In this document: positions 50,613 to 59,487 of the stretch, one piece after another
Numbering within the stretch: the stretch's first letter is position 1
Layout of the letters: the number at the start of each line of letters is the position of its first letter
Source: Gelidibacter sp039916245
GTDB lineage: Bacteria; Bacteroidota; Bacteroidia; Flavobacteriales; Flavobacteriaceae
NCBI RefSeq assembly: GCF_039916245.1
Contig: NZ_JBDSLS010000108.1
Location: 27,992-91,991 of the forward strand
Reading direction: 5' to 3'
Length of the DNA: 64,000 nt
Made by a program: the position numbers and the translations under genes
Notes under the pieces: model-generated
Databases searched by the model: none
The model's input: only the letters and a program-made list of their open reading frames with translations
Told to the model about the DNA's origin: nothing

Positions 50613-51194
50613 CTAACCATGAATGGTTTCTTTGACACTTAAATTTTTCATGATTTCTGCTTCAAAATCAAGCAATTCATTCCATTTTTGATCCACTTCT
50701 TTTCGATCGCCATATTGTCTGGCAAAGCCTAAAAACATCGTATAATGATTGGCTTCACTGACCATTAATTTTCTGTAGAATTCAGCCAGCTCTTTATCCT
50801 TTAATTCTTCTGAAAGCAATCGGAAACGTTCACAACTTCTAGCTTCAATAAGTGCAGCGTAAAGGAGTCTGTGGACCAATTGTGTTGTTCTGCTACCACC
50901 CTTTGGGAAAAACGTTAGTAATTGAATGACATAATCATCTTTTCGATCTCTCCCAAGCGTCCAACCATTTTCGAGGATGCGATCATGTACCATTTTAAAA
51001 TGACTGATTTCCTCTTTGACCAAAGCCACCATTTCCTGCACCAGCTCCGTATATTCAGGAAAGCTAACAATCAAAGAAATAGCTGTGCTAGTCGCTTTTT
51101 GTTCGCAATAGGCATGATCTGTTAAAATATCTTCTATATTTTTTTCAACGATATTGACCCAACGTGGATCAGTAGGTAATTTAAGTCCGAGCAT
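50613..51194 (-). CDS. miaE: tRNA-(ms2io6A37) hydroxylase
   Basis: MiaE hydroxylates the isopentenyl group of ms2i6A37 in tRNAs reading UNN codons. The 193-residue protein starts MLGLKLPTDPRWVNIVEKNIEDILTDHAYCEQKA and shows the diiron ligands in KEEISHFKMVHDRI (ExxH), EARSCERFRLL and SEANHYTMF (ExxH). The ATG at 51194 matches the family start; the frame runs 16 codons further without similarity. It is convergent with the barrel gene and lies downstream of the lipoprotein and dnaX on the same strand. Confidence 0.93.
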   Translation of the reverse strand: MLGLKLPTDPRWVNIVEKNIEDILTDHAYCEQKATSTAISLIVSFPEYTELVQEMVALVKEEISHFKMVHDRILENGWTLGRDRKDDYVIQLLTFFPKGGSRTTQLVHRLLYAALIEARSCERFRLLSEELKDKELAEFYRKLMVSEANHYTMFLGFARQYGDRKEVDQKWNELLDFEAEIMKNLSVKETIHG

Positions 51195-51267
51195 GTTTTT
51201 TAAATTTTTAATATTTCTTCTTTTGTCATTTTGACGAAGCAAAAATCACGTTATTTTTATTTTTTCT

Positions 51268-51828
51268 TTAAATATGTTCTTCTATTAAGTTAAGCGTTTG
51301 TTGACCATTGGCATCAATAGACATTCTGTACAATTTATAAGCCTTATTTTTAGGATTGATAAAGGAAATATCCAATTTGATATCGTTTGCAGTTGAAAGT
51401 TCCTGATTTACCCAAGTATGTTGTAAAGTCGCGCTGTCCCAAAATGGATCAGCGTTAATCGTTTTAAATTGTTTAGCAGAAATGTGCATGCTAAAAATAT
51501 CTTTAGAGGCATTAGAAATACTTATTTCAGATGCAAATACCCGTTGGTAATTGGTCTTTTTATAAATGGCGTCTGTAGCATCTGAAACAAGAATTTGTTC
51601 ATCTAAAAGCGAATAGTTCTTGATGTTAACCTTTATGTGGTTGGAAATAATGGTATCCGTGACGATTTCAACATAGGCTTCTGGTTGGTAGGTGACCATT
51701 TCAATAGGACTACTTTTTAAGTTGAGTTTAGCTATAGCACGTTCTAAAGCTTCCTTTTTGGTTTGCCTGCCATCACAACTCAAGCAAACTACTGAAATTA
51801 AAGCAACTACTAAAAGGACGTTTTTCAT
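51268..51828 (-). CDS. Lipoprotein of unknown function downstream of dnaX
   Basis: Reading from the ATG at 51828 gives a lipoprotein signal (MKNVLLVVALISVVCLSC) and a 186-residue protein with a beta-rich body (VKINIKNYSLLDEQILVSD, INPKNKAYKLYRMSIDANG). No domain is recognised. The frame extends to 51900 but that part overlaps dnaX and lacks a signal peptide. It follows dnaX by 55 bases on the same strand and may be co-transcribed. Confidence 0.75.
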   Translation of the reverse strand: MKNVLLVVALISVVCLSCDGRQTKKEALERAIAKLNLKSSPIEMVTYQPEAYVEIVTDTIISNHIKVNIKNYSLLDEQILVSDATDAIYKKTNYQRVFASEISISNASKDIFSMHISAKQFKTINADPFWDSATLQHTWVNQELSTANDIKLDISFINPKNKAYKLYRMSIDANGQQTLNLIEEHI

Positions 51829-51883
51829 GTATAAGTGATGTTTTTGTCCTGATACTTCAGAACGGGTAGATGATGGTTTGACG

Positions 51884-53617
51884 TTAAACATCCAATCCAA
51901 ATGTAATTCTCAAAAGCTCAATATTTGGATTTTTCTCTTTTAACTTCTCATATTTATCCATCGATGAAAAGGCGTATTGCTTGGCAATTTCCTCATTGAC
52001 ATGGATATGTAAAGATAAGTTAAAATTCCGAAGCGTTGTTCTGAGATGTTCCATTAATGGGAATTGCGCGCGCTCCAGTTCTATCTTCAATGATTCATTT
52101 GGGAATGAGACATGGATTTCAACCCCCTTTAAAACTGGTTTACTCATTTCCAACATCGATACCATGATCTTTTCTCCTTTAGTATTTAAGGAGTTGATGT
52201 AGGTTTCCCAAGCTTTTGAAAAGGCTTCAGGAGTAAAATCATCTGATGGCAAATCATTAGGATCAATAACAACCTCCATTTGTTTGATCAAATGTTCTCT
52301 TTTAGCTTTAATACTTTTTAAGGAAAGCCCCGAGGTACGATTGGCATCCGGTTTTAAATCAATTTTAGGCGTGCTTTGTTGGCTATACGGATTTGGGATT
52401 TCCGTTTTTTTAGGTTCAGCAATTATCTGTGCTGGTTCAGCGACCGCAGGCGTGCTAACAATCTCCTCTTGCTTCGGAAGTGTTACAGGCACAGGTGTGA
52501 TTCCTTTTTTCTTGAAGTAAGATGCCGGAATTATGTAATGTTTGCTATTTTTTTTTTCTCCATCAAAAGTGATAGAGGCAAGTTGCATTAAGGTGAGTTC
52601 AACAAGTAAGCGTTGATTTTTACTGCTTTTGTATTTGAGATCACAGTCGTTGGCGAGCTCGATGCCTTTCAGCAGAAAATCATAAGAGGTCTTTCTGCAC
52701 TGTTCCATATATTTCACTTTGGTATCATCGCCAACTTCAAGAAGTTCTATGGTCTGTTCATTTTGACAAACCATTAAATCCCTAAAATGAGAAGCCAAAC
52801 CTGCTATATAATGATGGCCATCAAAACCTTTTGATAAGGTTTCATTAAACAGAACAAGTAATTCAGGAATTTTATTCTCTAAAATTAAATCGGTACTCGT
52901 AAAATATGTTTCGTAATCAAGAACATTCAAGTTCTCTGTTACTGCTTGTCTGGTAAGATTTTTACCAGAAAAACTAACCACTCTATCAAAAATGGATAAA
53001 GCATCACGCATGGCACCATCCGCCTTTTGAGCGATAATATGGAGGGCATCGTCTTCAGCGTCTATCCCTTGTTCTTGTGCAATATATTGCAAATAGTTTT
53101 TGGCGTCCTTTACCGTAATACGCTTAAAATCAAAAATCTGACAACGCGATAGGATGGTTGGAATGATTTTATGTTTTTCAGTAGTTGCCAAAATGAAAAT
53201 ACAATGCTTTGGTGGCTCTTCCAACGTTTTTAAGAACGCATTAAAAGCAGCTTGAGAGAGCATGTGCACCTCATCAATAATATAAACCTTGTATTTCCCT
53301 ACTTGTGGTGGAATTCTAACTTGATCCGTTAAGTTCCGGATATCATCAACCGAGTTGTTAGATGCCGCATCGAGTTCAAAAATATTGAAAGCAAAATCTT
53401 CATCTTCCTTTTCTGTACCGTCACTATTGATCATTTTAGCCATGATACGCGCGCAAGTGGTTTTTCCAACACCACGCGGACCAGTAAACAGTAAGGCTTG
53501 AGCTAAATGATTGTGTTCAATGGCATTCAACAAAGTATTGGTAATAGCCTGCTGGCCCACAACATCCTTAAAGGTTTGTGGTCTGTATTTGCGTGCCGAT
53601 ACTACGAATTGTTCCAT
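51884..53617 (-). CDS. dnaX: DNA polymerase III subunit gamma/tau
   Basis: DnaX is the clamp-loader ATPase of the replisome. The 577-residue protein has YRPQTFKDVVGQQAITNTLLN, Walker A GPRGVGKTT (near 45), Walker B KVYIIDEVHMLS and sensor ILATTEKHKIIPTILSRCQIFDFK. The four-cysteine zinc module usual between Walker A and the EIDAASN-like motif is missing; the site reads RIMAKMINSDGTEKEDEDFAFN. Domains I-III end near residue 350. A run of ten A (codons 354-357) lies there; one additional A, or a -1 slip, gives an immediate UAG and a 357-residue gamma-like form. The tail to 577 is the tau part. Confidence 0.95.
   Translation of the reverse strand: MEQFVVSARKYRPQTFKDVVGQQAITNTLLNAIEHNHLAQALLFTGPRGVGKTTCARIMAKMINSDGTEKEDEDFAFNIFELDAASNNSVDDIRNLTDQVRIPPQVGKYKVYIIDEVHMLSQAAFNAFLKTLEEPPKHCIFILATTEKHKIIPTILSRCQIFDFKRITVKDAKNYLQYIAQEQGIDAEDDALHIIAQKADGAMRDALSIFDRVVSFSGKNLTRQAVTENLNVLDYETYFTSTDLILENKIPELLVLFNETLSKGFDGHHYIAGLASHFRDLMVCQNEQTIELLEVGDDTKVKYMEQCRKTSYDFLLKGIELANDCDLKYKSSKNQRLLVELTLMQLASITFDGEKKNSKHYIIPASYFKKKGITPVPVTLPKQEEIVSTPAVAEPAQIIAEPKKTEIPNPYSQQSTPKIDLKPDANRTSGLSLKSIKAKREHLIKQMEVVIDPNDLPSDDFTPEAFSKAWETYINSLNTKGEKIMVSMLEMSKPVLKGVEIHVSFPNESLKIELERAQFPLMEHLRTTLRNFNLSLHIHVNEEIAKQYAFSSMDKYEKLKEKNPNIELLRITFGLDV
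52548..52557 (-). promoter_or_regulatory. A10 run in dnaX, candidate slippage or frameshift signal
   Basis: Minus-strand GGA GAA AAA AAA AAT AGC codes Gly-Glu-Lys-Lys-Asn-Ser. With 11 As the frame becomes GAA AAA AAA AAA TAG. With 9 As it becomes ATA GCA AAC ATT ACA TAA. Both alternative frames stop within six codons, just after the clamp-loader domains. Confidence 0.6.
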
Positions 53618-53668
53618 TGGTTATGCTAGATTCAAGTTCGGGTCTAACTGACCTCTAACTGAAAGGAA

Positions 53669-53676
53669 CAAAGTTA
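53669..53676 (-). promoter_or_regulatory. -7 promoter element for dnaX
   Basis: CAAAGTTA on the plus strand is TAACTTTG on the minus strand, matching TAnnTTTG 52 bases before the dnaX ATG. Confidence 0.5.
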
Positions 53677-53842
53677 TAAATTCGGCACCAATAAAGGAAT
53701 TACAAACGGAGATTTTAGTATTAGTTATCAACAAAGGGCGTAATAAGTTGTAAGCGCCCTGAGTATTGGACTGAAAAAGATGGATTTTTAATAATATGAA
53801 AAATTTAGGTGCTTAAAACGCTAAGTACTTAAATCTTTAAAG

Positions 53843-53850
53843 TAATTTTG
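53843..53850 (+). promoter_or_regulatory. -7 promoter element for the RNase P RNA gene
   Basis: TAATTTTG ends 6 bases before the predicted 5' end of the RNA at about 53856, the distance expected for Bacteroidota promoters. Confidence 0.7.
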
Positions 53851-53855
53851 CGCCC

Positions 53856-54187
53856 AAGTAAATCGCCTTATCGCTGTCCCGATTTTTCGGGGTGGAGGAA
53901 AGTCCGAACACCGTAGTGCAACATAATGGTTAATGGCCATCGGTCGTGAGATCAGGACAAGTGCAACAGAAAGAATGTACAGGTCATGCTGTAGTGAAAG
54001 CAGGTAAACTCTATGTGGTGCAATGTCATGTATACCAACGTTTAAGGGCGGCACGCTCGATTGTTGGAGGGTAGACAGCTAAAGTGTGCTGGTAACAGTA
54101 CACTCAGATAAATGATAAGGGCATTTTTATTTTTGGGATTCATTTTCCAAAATAAAAATGTACAGAATTCGGCTTATAGATCTACTT
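53856..54187 (+). ncRNA. rnpB: RNase P RNA (bacterial class A)
   Basis: RNase P RNA is the ribozyme that cuts tRNA 5' leaders. The conserved core is clear: GGAGGAAAGTCCGAACACC near 53893 (P4 5' strand), ACAGAAAGAATGTACAGG, GAGGGTAGACAG-like J and P elements, TGGTAACAGTACACTCAG with AGATAAATGATAAGGGC, and the 3' core ACAGAATTCGGCTTATAGA (P4 3' strand). Outer helix P1 pairs AAGTAAATC (53856) with GATCTACTT (54187). About 332 bases is normal. Transcription would start just after the TAATTTTG box, and a hairpin terminator follows. Confidence 0.95.
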
Positions 54188-54195
54188 AAACAAAC

Positions 54196-54231
54196 AAGCT
54201 CTTTGGTACTTCCAAGGAGCTTTGTGTTTTT
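54196..54231 (+). terminator. Terminator after rnpB
   Basis: AAGCTCTTTGG-tactt-CCAAGGAGCTT followed by TGTGTTTTT; the stem has a one-base bulge or mismatch. Confidence 0.75.
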
Positions 54232-54367
54232 ATATTTAAATAAAGGTAAGAAGAGGTAAAGTTAAATTTCTCCCAGATCTAGCTGATGTACCCAGCATAG
54301 ATTATATCTTAAAGAAAAACTCCGCATATCTCTGTGCTTTCCTCTGTGCATCTCTGTGTAATAACTT

Positions 54368-54910
54368 CTACTCAGCTTTTTCAAAAAAGCTAAAGATACT
54401 TCCGCCATAATTTTTAGAATAACTGAAGTAAGGTAGTTTTGAAAGCTCCAACTGCTTGGCATGTTCCACAATTAAGAGTCCCTCATCTTTCAGTAATCCA
54501 TTTTGAAATACCAATTCAGGAATTTTAGAAAATAACTCTAAACTAAAAGCATAAGGAGGATCAGCGAATATAACATCCACTTGAAGTTTCGCTGATTCTA
54601 AAAATTTAAAAACATCACTTTTTATGGTAGTGATCGGCATTTCAAATTCTTCAGCAGTTTTATTGATAAATTTAATACAGCCAAAATCTTCATCCACACA
54701 CGTAATGCTTTTCGTACCTCGTGAAGCAAATTCATAACTAATGCTGCCAGTACCAGCAAATAAGTCCAATACTGAAATCTCATCAAAATAAAAATTATTA
54801 TTCACGATGTTGAAAAGTGCTTCCTTGGACATGTCGGTCGTTGGACGAACGGGTAAATTTTTTGGCGCGGAGATGCGTCTTCCTTTAAATTGGCCTGAGA
54901 TAATTCGCAT
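54368..54910 (-). CDS. rsmD: 16S rRNA (guanine-966-N2)-methyltransferase
   Basis: RsmD methylates G966 of 16S rRNA. The 180-residue protein starts MRIISGQFKGRRISAPKNLPVRPTTDMSKEALFNIV, has the SAM loop VLDLFAGTGSISYEFASRG and the catalytic DPPY motif in VIFADPPYAF, all typical. Its ATG overlaps the DUF3822 stop by one base (TAATG), so the two are translationally coupled. Confidence 0.95.
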   Translation of the reverse strand: MRIISGQFKGRRISAPKNLPVRPTTDMSKEALFNIVNNNFYFDEISVLDLFAGTGSISYEFASRGTKSITCVDEDFGCIKFINKTAEEFEMPITTIKSDVFKFLESAKLQVDVIFADPPYAFSLELFSKIPELVFQNGLLKDEGLLIVEHAKQLELSKLPYFSYSKNYGGSIFSFFEKAE

Positions 54911-55773
54911 TAATTAAAACTGTTTAAAATAAGTGAGTACTGATGCTTTGAGTTGATCTCAAGGGTATCGTTGTAAGAATATGTTTTAGAAGGTTCATCG
55001 AATTCCACATTTCTAATATAGGTGTACAGCAATTGGTAAAATGGGTCATCCTTCATAATCTTACCAGTTAACTTAACCGTAAGGTTTTCAGGATTTAGTT
55101 TTAGTTGCTCAACGCTGAAAAGTACAAAATAGATGAAATCTTCTTTTGTGAAATATTCAAAAGTATTGTAAAGTTGAAATTTACCTTTTTTAACCACAAC
55201 CATTTCAAAATGGAAGGGTTCGACGTTAATGTACATTTTATCGCCAGTAGCACCTTCTTCCGCTTTCAAAATTTGTTCTAACAAAATCGTTGACGCATGC
55301 TTATATTCAAATTCCCCATAAACCTCAAAAAGATAATTGTTGATGTTCATATACGGCACAAATACATTGACGCTGTCATTAGCTTCAATTTTATCGTGGG
55401 AAATAAAATCAGTTCTGATAATTTTCGAACTGAATTTCAGATAATCCGCAGCATTATTTTCTTCAAAAAATTCTTCTGGAACTAAATTAGAAAGTTCATT
55501 TTGAAAAAGCACCACAATATTTTCGAAAGGTTGGGAGAGGAGTGGCTCTGAGGAAATGACGCCTTTTAATTCTTCCAAAACTGTTTCAGGCACGAGTTTG
55601 TTTTTAAAGTCGATGCGCTTTAAATACTCAATTTCAGAATCAGAACGGTTAAGGATACAAAAAGAAAGTCCACTCAAACTAATTTGAATGGACAGTTCTT
55701 TTATTATATGTGAATTCAAATTACTAGTCTTTTGAATAGTTTTTAGGCCAGTTTCCGTTGGTTTTAACTTCAT
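54910..55773 (-). CDS. DUF3822-family protein (ASKHA-like fold)
   Basis: A 287-residue protein of a family found next to rsmD in Bacteroidota (IIKELSIQISLSGLSFCILN, VFVPYMNINNYLFEVYGEFEYKHASTILLEQIL). The function is unknown; the fold is thought to resemble actin-like ATPases, an inference from the family. The ATG at 55773 overlaps the upstream gene by 50 bases; a later TTG at codon 19 would remove the overlap, so the start is uncertain. Coupled to rsmD by a one-base overlap. Confidence 0.82.
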   Translation of the reverse strand: MKLKPTETGLKTIQKTSNLNSHIIKELSIQISLSGLSFCILNRSDSEIEYLKRIDFKNKLVPETVLEELKGVISSEPLLSQPFENIVVLFQNELSNLVPEEFFEENNAADYLKFSSKIIRTDFISHDKIEANDSVNVFVPYMNINNYLFEVYGEFEYKHASTILLEQILKAEEGATGDKMYINVEPFHFEMVVVKKGKFQLYNTFEYFTKEDFIYFVLFSVEQLKLNPENLTVKLTGKIMKDDPFYQLLYTYIRNVEFDEPSKTYSYNDTLEINSKHQYSLILNSFN

Positions 55774-56449
55774 TCATGGATCCTACAGACAGTGTAGGTC
55801 CATTAACGCCATCAACCGAAACGACTTGTTTTTCTTTAGCGATAAGATTCTCATCTTCACCATCAAGAATAATTGCTTTGTCAACGCTTGCTTCAAACAC
55901 AGGAATTTTGTCTAAGAAACCTGCTTTCAAATCGAATTTCGCACCTGGTTTTCCTACAGGAACATTCATCATTGTTTTATAACGCGTATCAGCTCCAAAT
56001 AAAGAATCTTTAACCGGTACAAAAGCCAAGGTGTCAACAATTACAATTTCTTTTGTAGTCACAACACCATGAAAACGCTTTGTTGCTTCGGCATCAAAAA
56101 CAGTGGAGTCTCTACGCTGCGTGATTGTAAACTTCCCAGTTTCAATAAACTTTACTAATTCATCAAAGTTATCTGTAAATTTACCGTTCACTTGTTTGTA
56201 TGCTAACTCTGCATCTCTAATATCTTTTAATTTTTCAATAACTACAGAATAGCGTTTTTCCTTAAGTTCATTGAATTGGATCTCTCCGTAAACTGACATG
56301 AAGGTTTGATAGCCAAGAAAAGCAATTATTGCCCAAAGTACAATGTGTAAAATTGGCTTAAAGTTTTTAGGTACAAATTTGTCAATCACCCATACGATTC
56401 CAATCGTAAGAAGGACGACAATTACAATAGCAAGAATTACTGTTAGCAT
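55724..56449 (-). CDS. Membrane-anchored protein of unknown function
   Basis: A 241-residue protein with two N-terminal membrane segments (LTVILAIVIVVLLTIGIVWVI and ILHIVLWAIIAFLGYQTF) followed by a helix (EIQFNELKEKRYSVVIEKLKDIRDAELAYKQVNGKFTDNFDELVKFIETG) that has the look of type II pseudopilin-like or DUF-type domains (AYKQVNGKFTDNFDEL). The remainder is probably periplasmic. It is first in a unit with the DUF3822 gene and rsmD. The function is unknown. Confidence 0.78.
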   Translation of the reverse strand: MLTVILAIVIVVLLTIGIVWVIDKFVPKNFKPILHIVLWAIIAFLGYQTFMSVYGEIQFNELKEKRYSVVIEKLKDIRDAELAYKQVNGKFTDNFDELVKFIETGKFTITQRRDSTVFDAEATKRFHGVVTTKEIVIVDTLAFVPVKDSLFGADTRYKTMMNVPVGKPGAKFDLKAGFLDKIPVFEASVDKAIILDGEDENLIAKEKQVVSVDGVNGPTLSVGSMNEVKTNGNWPKNYSKD

Positions 56450-56648
56450 AGTTTGTGAGTTTTTTTTTTATAATTGGTCTATCGCAAATCTACAATTTTT
56501 TTTTATTCACGAAAACCAAACCTAATAAAAAAGCTGAAATTAAAAAATGTATTTGTTATAAATTGTTTCAGGTCTTCAAAAATATGGTCATTAAGTTCCA
56601 TCAAAACCTTATAAGCCTTACCTTTCCACTTTTAGAAATACGACTCCA

Positions 56649-58082
56649 ATGCCGATGAACGCCTCTGAATTTTATAAGCTTTTAAAACAAAAATTTCCGT
56701 TTGAACCCACTTTAAAACAGAATATAGTGCTGGATCAGCTCTCAAATTTCGTTTTTGACACCAGTTCAAATCAATTATATCTCTTAAAGGGATTTGCAGG
56801 GACCGGAAAAACCAGTATTATCGGCACCTTGGTTTCCAATTTATGGCACATCAAAAAAAGTACTGTATTAATGGCACCGACAGGACGCGCTGCAAAAGTC
56901 ATTTCTAATTATTCGGGAAAGGAAGCTTTTACCATTCACAAGAAAATTTATTTCCCTAAAAAGGATAAAGGTGGTGGTGTCAAGTTTGTGATGCAACCCA
57001 ATAAACATCGTGATACTATTTTTATAGTTGATGAAGCCTCTATGATTCCGGATGCACCTTCAGATTCCAGTTTATTCGAAAATGGGTCCTTATTAGATGA
57101 TTTGATGCAATACGTTTATTCAGGTCATAATTGCAAATTATTACTTATAGGCGATAAAGCGCAGTTGCCACCTGTCAAATCTGATTTAAGTCCGGCATTG
57201 GACAGCATGCAACTCAATCTTAATTACAACAAAAACGTCATTTCCATGGAATTGGACGAAGTTGTAAGGCAAGAACAGGATTCTGGAATTTTGATGAACG
57301 CTACCCATCTTAGAGAAGTTTTGGAAGGTGAATTTTTTGAGTCTTTCAAATTTGATCTTAACGGCTATTCAGATATTGTGCGATTAGTGGATGGCTATGA
57401 AATTATGGATGCCATAAATGACGGCTATTCCGACCAAGGCCATGAGGAAACGGCCATTATTGTAAGAAGCAACAAACGGGCTAACCTTTATAATAAGCAA
57501 ATTAGAGAACGCATTTTAAACAATGAAAATGAACTCACGGTCGGCGATTTTTTAATGGTGGTAAAGAATAATTATTTTTGGGTTAAACCAACTTCCGAAG
57601 CCGGATTTATAGCCAATGGCGATATCATTCAGGTTTTGGAGATTTTTAGCATTCAGGATTTATACGGATTTCGATTTGCGGAAGTGAAAGTGCAAATGGT
57701 GGATTATCCAAAAATGGCACCTTTTGAAACCGTTTTGCTTTTGGATACCATTGAAGCCGAATCGCCTTCATTGCCTTATGAGGAGTCTAATAGGTTGTAT
57801 CAAGAAGTTCAAAAAGACTATGAAGACGAAACCTCTAATTATAGAAAGTTTTTAAAAATCAAGAACAACAAGCATTTTAACGCCTTACAAGTCAAGTTTT
57901 CTTATGCTATTACCTGTCATAAATCACAAGGTGGACAGTGGCATACGGTTTTTGTAGAACAGCCTTATTTGCCCAACGGCATTGACAAGGATTATTTGAG
58001 ATGGCTTTATACCGCCATAACCAGAGCAAAAGAGAAGTTGTATCTGATAGGTTTTCCTGAGGAGTTTTTTGAAAATCCATAG
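56649..58082 (+). CDS. RecD-like ATP-dependent DNA helicase
   Basis: A 477-residue superfamily 1 helicase: Walker A GFAGTGKTSIIGTL (near residue 48), VLMAPTGRAAKVI, Walker B IFIVDEASMI, LIGDKAQLPPV, and the UvrD C-terminal part YAITCHKSQGGQWHTVFVEQ with YTAITRAKEKLYLIG. It is shorter than RecD2 and lacks its N-terminal extension. The role may lie in repair or replication restart; no partners (RecBC) are nearby. It is monocistronic or leads to the next membrane protein 70 bases away. Confidence 0.9.
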   Translation: MPMNASEFYKLLKQKFPFEPTLKQNIVLDQLSNFVFDTSSNQLYLLKGFAGTGKTSIIGTLVSNLWHIKKSTVLMAPTGRAAKVISNYSGKEAFTIHKKIYFPKKDKGGGVKFVMQPNKHRDTIFIVDEASMIPDAPSDSSLFENGSLLDDLMQYVYSGHNCKLLLIGDKAQLPPVKSDLSPALDSMQLNLNYNKNVISMELDEVVRQEQDSGILMNATHLREVLEGEFFESFKFDLNGYSDIVRLVDGYEIMDAINDGYSDQGHEETAIIVRSNKRANLYNKQIRERILNNENELTVGDFLMVVKNNYFWVKPTSEAGFIANGDIIQVLEIFSIQDLYGFRFAEVKVQMVDYPKMAPFETVLLLDTIEAESPSLPYEESNRLYQEVQKDYEDETSNYRKFLKIKNNKHFNALQVKFSYAITCHKSQGGQWHTVFVEQPYLPNGIDKDYLRWLYTAITRAKEKLYLIGFPEEFFENP

Positions 58083-58151
58083 AAAGCACTTAAAACCGTA
58101 AAGAGAAATTTTAATTTATTACGATCCACAACTTAACAACAAACAACAAAA

Positions 58152-58712
58152 ATGGAAACCATCATCAGCATCTGCCTCGGCATAGGACTGGCTGCTTCAG
58201 TTGGGTTTAGAGTGTTCTTGCCCTTATTTGCGCTCAGTTTGGCTTCTTATTTTAACGTATGGGAACTTAACGCCTCATGGCTTTGGATAGGAAGTCTGAC
58301 AGCTGTCATTACTTTTGGTGTGGCCACTTTAATTGAAATTCTTGGGTATTATATTCCTTTCGTCGATAACTTATTGGATACGATTGCCATTCCGTTAGCA
58401 ACCCTTGCCGGAACCGCAATCATGGTTTCTACAATGGTCGATTTAAGCCCCATAATCACTTGGACATTGGCCATTATCGCTGGAGGCGGAACCGCTGCCA
58501 CCATAAAAAGTGCTGCAGGAGCATCTCGCATTACCTCAACAGTTTCAACCGCAGGATTTGGAAATCCGTTAGTATCAACCATTGAAACAGGTGCTTCCAT
58601 CATCATTTCCTTCTTTGCCATTTTTTTGCCAATTGTTGCAGTGCTCTTGGTTATATGTGTTTTGTTCATCATTTTTAAACTTTATAAAAAGATTAGACAT
58701 TCCAAATCGTAA
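58152..58712 (+). CDS. DUF4126-family membrane protein
   Basis: A 186-residue hydrophobic protein with about five membrane segments and the Gly/Ala-rich motif GGGTAATIKSAAGASRITST that marks DUF4126. An in-frame start gives ETIISICLGIGLAASVGFRVFLPLFALSLA. The function is unknown. It sits between the helicase and kdsB, with a promoter box separating it from kdsB. Confidence 0.85.
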   Translation: METIISICLGIGLAASVGFRVFLPLFALSLASYFNVWELNASWLWIGSLTAVITFGVATLIEILGYYIPFVDNLLDTIAIPLATLAGTAIMVSTMVDLSPIITWTLAIIAGGGTAATIKSAAGASRITSTVSTAGFGNPLVSTIETGASIIISFFAIFLPIVAVLLVICVLFIIFKLYKKIRHSKS

Positions 58713-58728
58713 ATACCTTAAATAGTTT

Positions 58729-58736
58729 TAATTTTG
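58729..58736 (+). promoter_or_regulatory. -7 promoter element of the kdsB operon
   Basis: TAATTTTG matches TAnnTTTG, 22 bases before the kdsB ATG. Confidence 0.55.
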
Positions 58737-58758
58737 GATAGATTTTTTTTGAACCACT

Positions 58759-59487
58759 ATGAAGATAATTTCAATGATTCCGGCGCGTTACAGTGCCACA
58801 CGTTTTCCAGCTAAACTGATGCAGGATTTGGCGGGTAAAACCGTTATTCGCAGAACTTACGAAGCTACCGTCGCTACAAATTTGTTTGATGAAGTGTATG
58901 TGGTGACCGATAGTGCCATCATTTATGATGAAATTGTGAACAATGGCGGTAAAGCCATCATGAGTATAAAAGATCACCAGTCGGGCAGTGATCGTATTGC
59001 TGAAGCGGTTGAGAATTTGGATGTTGATATTGTTGTGAATGTACAAGGTGATGAGCCTTTTACTGAACGCGAAAGTTTAGAGAAGCTTTTGAACGCTTTT
59101 AAAAGTGATCATCAGAAAGAAATCGATTTGGCATCTTTAATGGTGGAAATTCATGATTGGGACGAAATCAGCAATCCAAATACTGTAAAAGTCATTGTGG
59201 ATCAAAATAATTTCGCACTTTATTTTTCAAGAAGTGTCATTCCATATCCAAGAGATAAGGAAGCTGGCGCACGTTACTTTAAGCACAAAGGGATTTACGC
59301 GTTTAGGAAACAAGCACTGCTTGATTTTTATAAGTTACCAATGCAGTTCATTGAGGCTTCTGAAAAGATAGAATGTATTCGTTATTTAGAATATGGCAAA
59401 CGTATTAAAATGATTGAAACCAATGTTGAAGGTGTCGAAATAGATACTCCAGAAGATTTGGAACGCGCAAAACGTTTATGGAAATAG
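58759..59487 (+). CDS. kdsB: 3-deoxy-manno-octulosonate cytidylyltransferase (CMP-Kdo synthetase)
   Basis: KdsB activates Kdo (or 8-amino-Kdo) as CMP-sugar for lipid A core assembly. The 242-residue protein begins MKIISMIPARYSATRFPAKLMQDLAGKTVIRRTYE and has DEVYVVTDS, MSIKDHQSGSDRIAEAVE, VVNVQGDEPF, FSRSVIPYPR, HKGIYAFRK and ECIRYLEYGKRIKMIETN, a full set of family motifs. It leads an operon with a HAD phosphatase (10-base overlap), a KdnB-like oxidase and an acyltransferase. The neighbours suggest that its substrate may be 8-amino-Kdo. Confidence 0.96.
   Translation: MKIISMIPARYSATRFPAKLMQDLAGKTVIRRTYEATVATNLFDEVYVVTDSAIIYDEIVNNGGKAIMSIKDHQSGSDRIAEAVENLDVDIVVNVQGDEPFTERESLEKLLNAFKSDHQKEIDLASLMVEIHDWDEISNPNTVKVIVDQNNFALYFSRSVIPYPRDKEAGARYFKHKGIYAFRKQALLDFYKLPMQFIEASEKIECIRYLEYGKRIKMIETNVEGVEIDTPEDLERAKRLWK

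Noticed and set aside
53821..54054. Open frame on the minus strand
   Set aside because: It lies inside the RNase P RNA gene on the opposite strand; conserved RNA motifs explain the sequence.
56649..58712. Defence system (helicase plus membrane protein)
   Set aside because: RecD-like helicase and DUF4126 protein are both common chromosomal genes in this family, and no nuclease or other defence partner is present.
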